From Thermodesulfobacteriaceae bacterium (GTDB lineage Bacteria > Desulfobacterota > Dissulfuribacteria > Dissulfuribacterales > UBA3076), in NCBI GenBank assembly GCA_012961845.1, contig DTYO01000281.1, forward strand, positions 1 through 32,224: a DNA stretch of 32,224 nucleotides, written 5' to 3'. Positions within the stretch are counted from its first letter, which is position 1. Each line of letters starts with the position of its first letter. Positions 32,182 through 32,224 of this stretch are shown here, piece after piece. The notes under the pieces were generated by a model. The model was not told where the DNA came from. It saw nothing but the letters and a program-made list of their open reading frames with translations, and searched no databases. A program made the translations under genes and the position numbers.

Positions 32182-32224
32182 GGACAGGCAGATTATTCAG
32201 GTTCTACCGCTGGTGTTCTCTCGG

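Noticed and set aside
32191..32203. CAGATTATTCAGG near the window end, like a MITE-1 left terminus
   Set aside because: The match is only about nine bases and the following sequence does not continue the element.

Overview
The window reads as an ordinary chromosomal stretch of an anaerobic Desulfobacterota-type (former Deltaproteobacteria) bacterium. This placement is an inference from gene content: a CysK-CysS fusion, a DUF362 protein, an Isf-like iron-sulfur flavoprotein, a DUF3365 c-type cytochrome beside a chemoreceptor, a CarD-family regulator and a DUF2959 lipoprotein. No rRNA, tRNA, CRISPR array, transposase or phage gene was seen.

Layout. (1) 67-3114, plus strand: DNA polymerase I and a small unknown gene. 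(2) 3119-6563, minus strand: a decayed phosphate-transport operon pstS-pstC-pstA-pstB in which every gene is broken (frameshifts in pstS and pstC, two in pstA, pstB missing its 3' half), with a 255-bp transposable element sitting between pstS and pstC. (3) 6789-9749, plus strand: a 986-aa helicase-exonuclease that looks like a natural fusion of the mitomycin-repair pair MrfA (YprA) and MrfB (YprB). (4) 9724-14655, minus strand: an operon-like run cysKS (cysteine synthase fused to cysteinyl-tRNA synthetase), murJ and a DUF362 gene. (5) 15154-16821: a glycogen-synthase-like GT5 enzyme whose start codon directly abuts a 142-bp mobile repeat. (6) 16921-19279, minus strand: carD-like regulator, rluD-type pseudouridine synthase, Isf-like flavoprotein. 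(7) 19660-25049, plus strand: large glutamate synthase subunit and a TauE/SafE permease. (8) 25229-27947, minus strand: a periplasmic DUF3365 cytochrome followed after 22 bp by a methyl-accepting chemotaxis protein. (9) 28490-31169, plus strand: miaB, a DUF151 bifunctional nuclease and a PHP-domain phosphoesterase. (10) 31188-31853, minus strand: a DUF2959 lipoprotein.

Two families of non-autonomous mobile repeats were found by comparing the intergenic regions with each other. MITE-1 has two full copies of exactly 255 bp (5429-5683 and 28102-28356), imperfect terminal inverted repeats and 5-bp target duplications, plus a likely end fragment near 16854. MITE-2 has three copies of about 136-142 bp (15012-15153, 25076-25214, about 32019-32154) with a CCTCTAAAA-type terminal repeat and a central TTGTTCCGGAACAA palindrome. 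No transposase that could move them lies in the window.

The points most worth a second look are the helicase-exonuclease fusion, the CysK-CysS fusion with a changed HIGH motif, the collapse of the pst operon around a MITE, the cytochrome-chemoreceptor pair, and the two MITE families.
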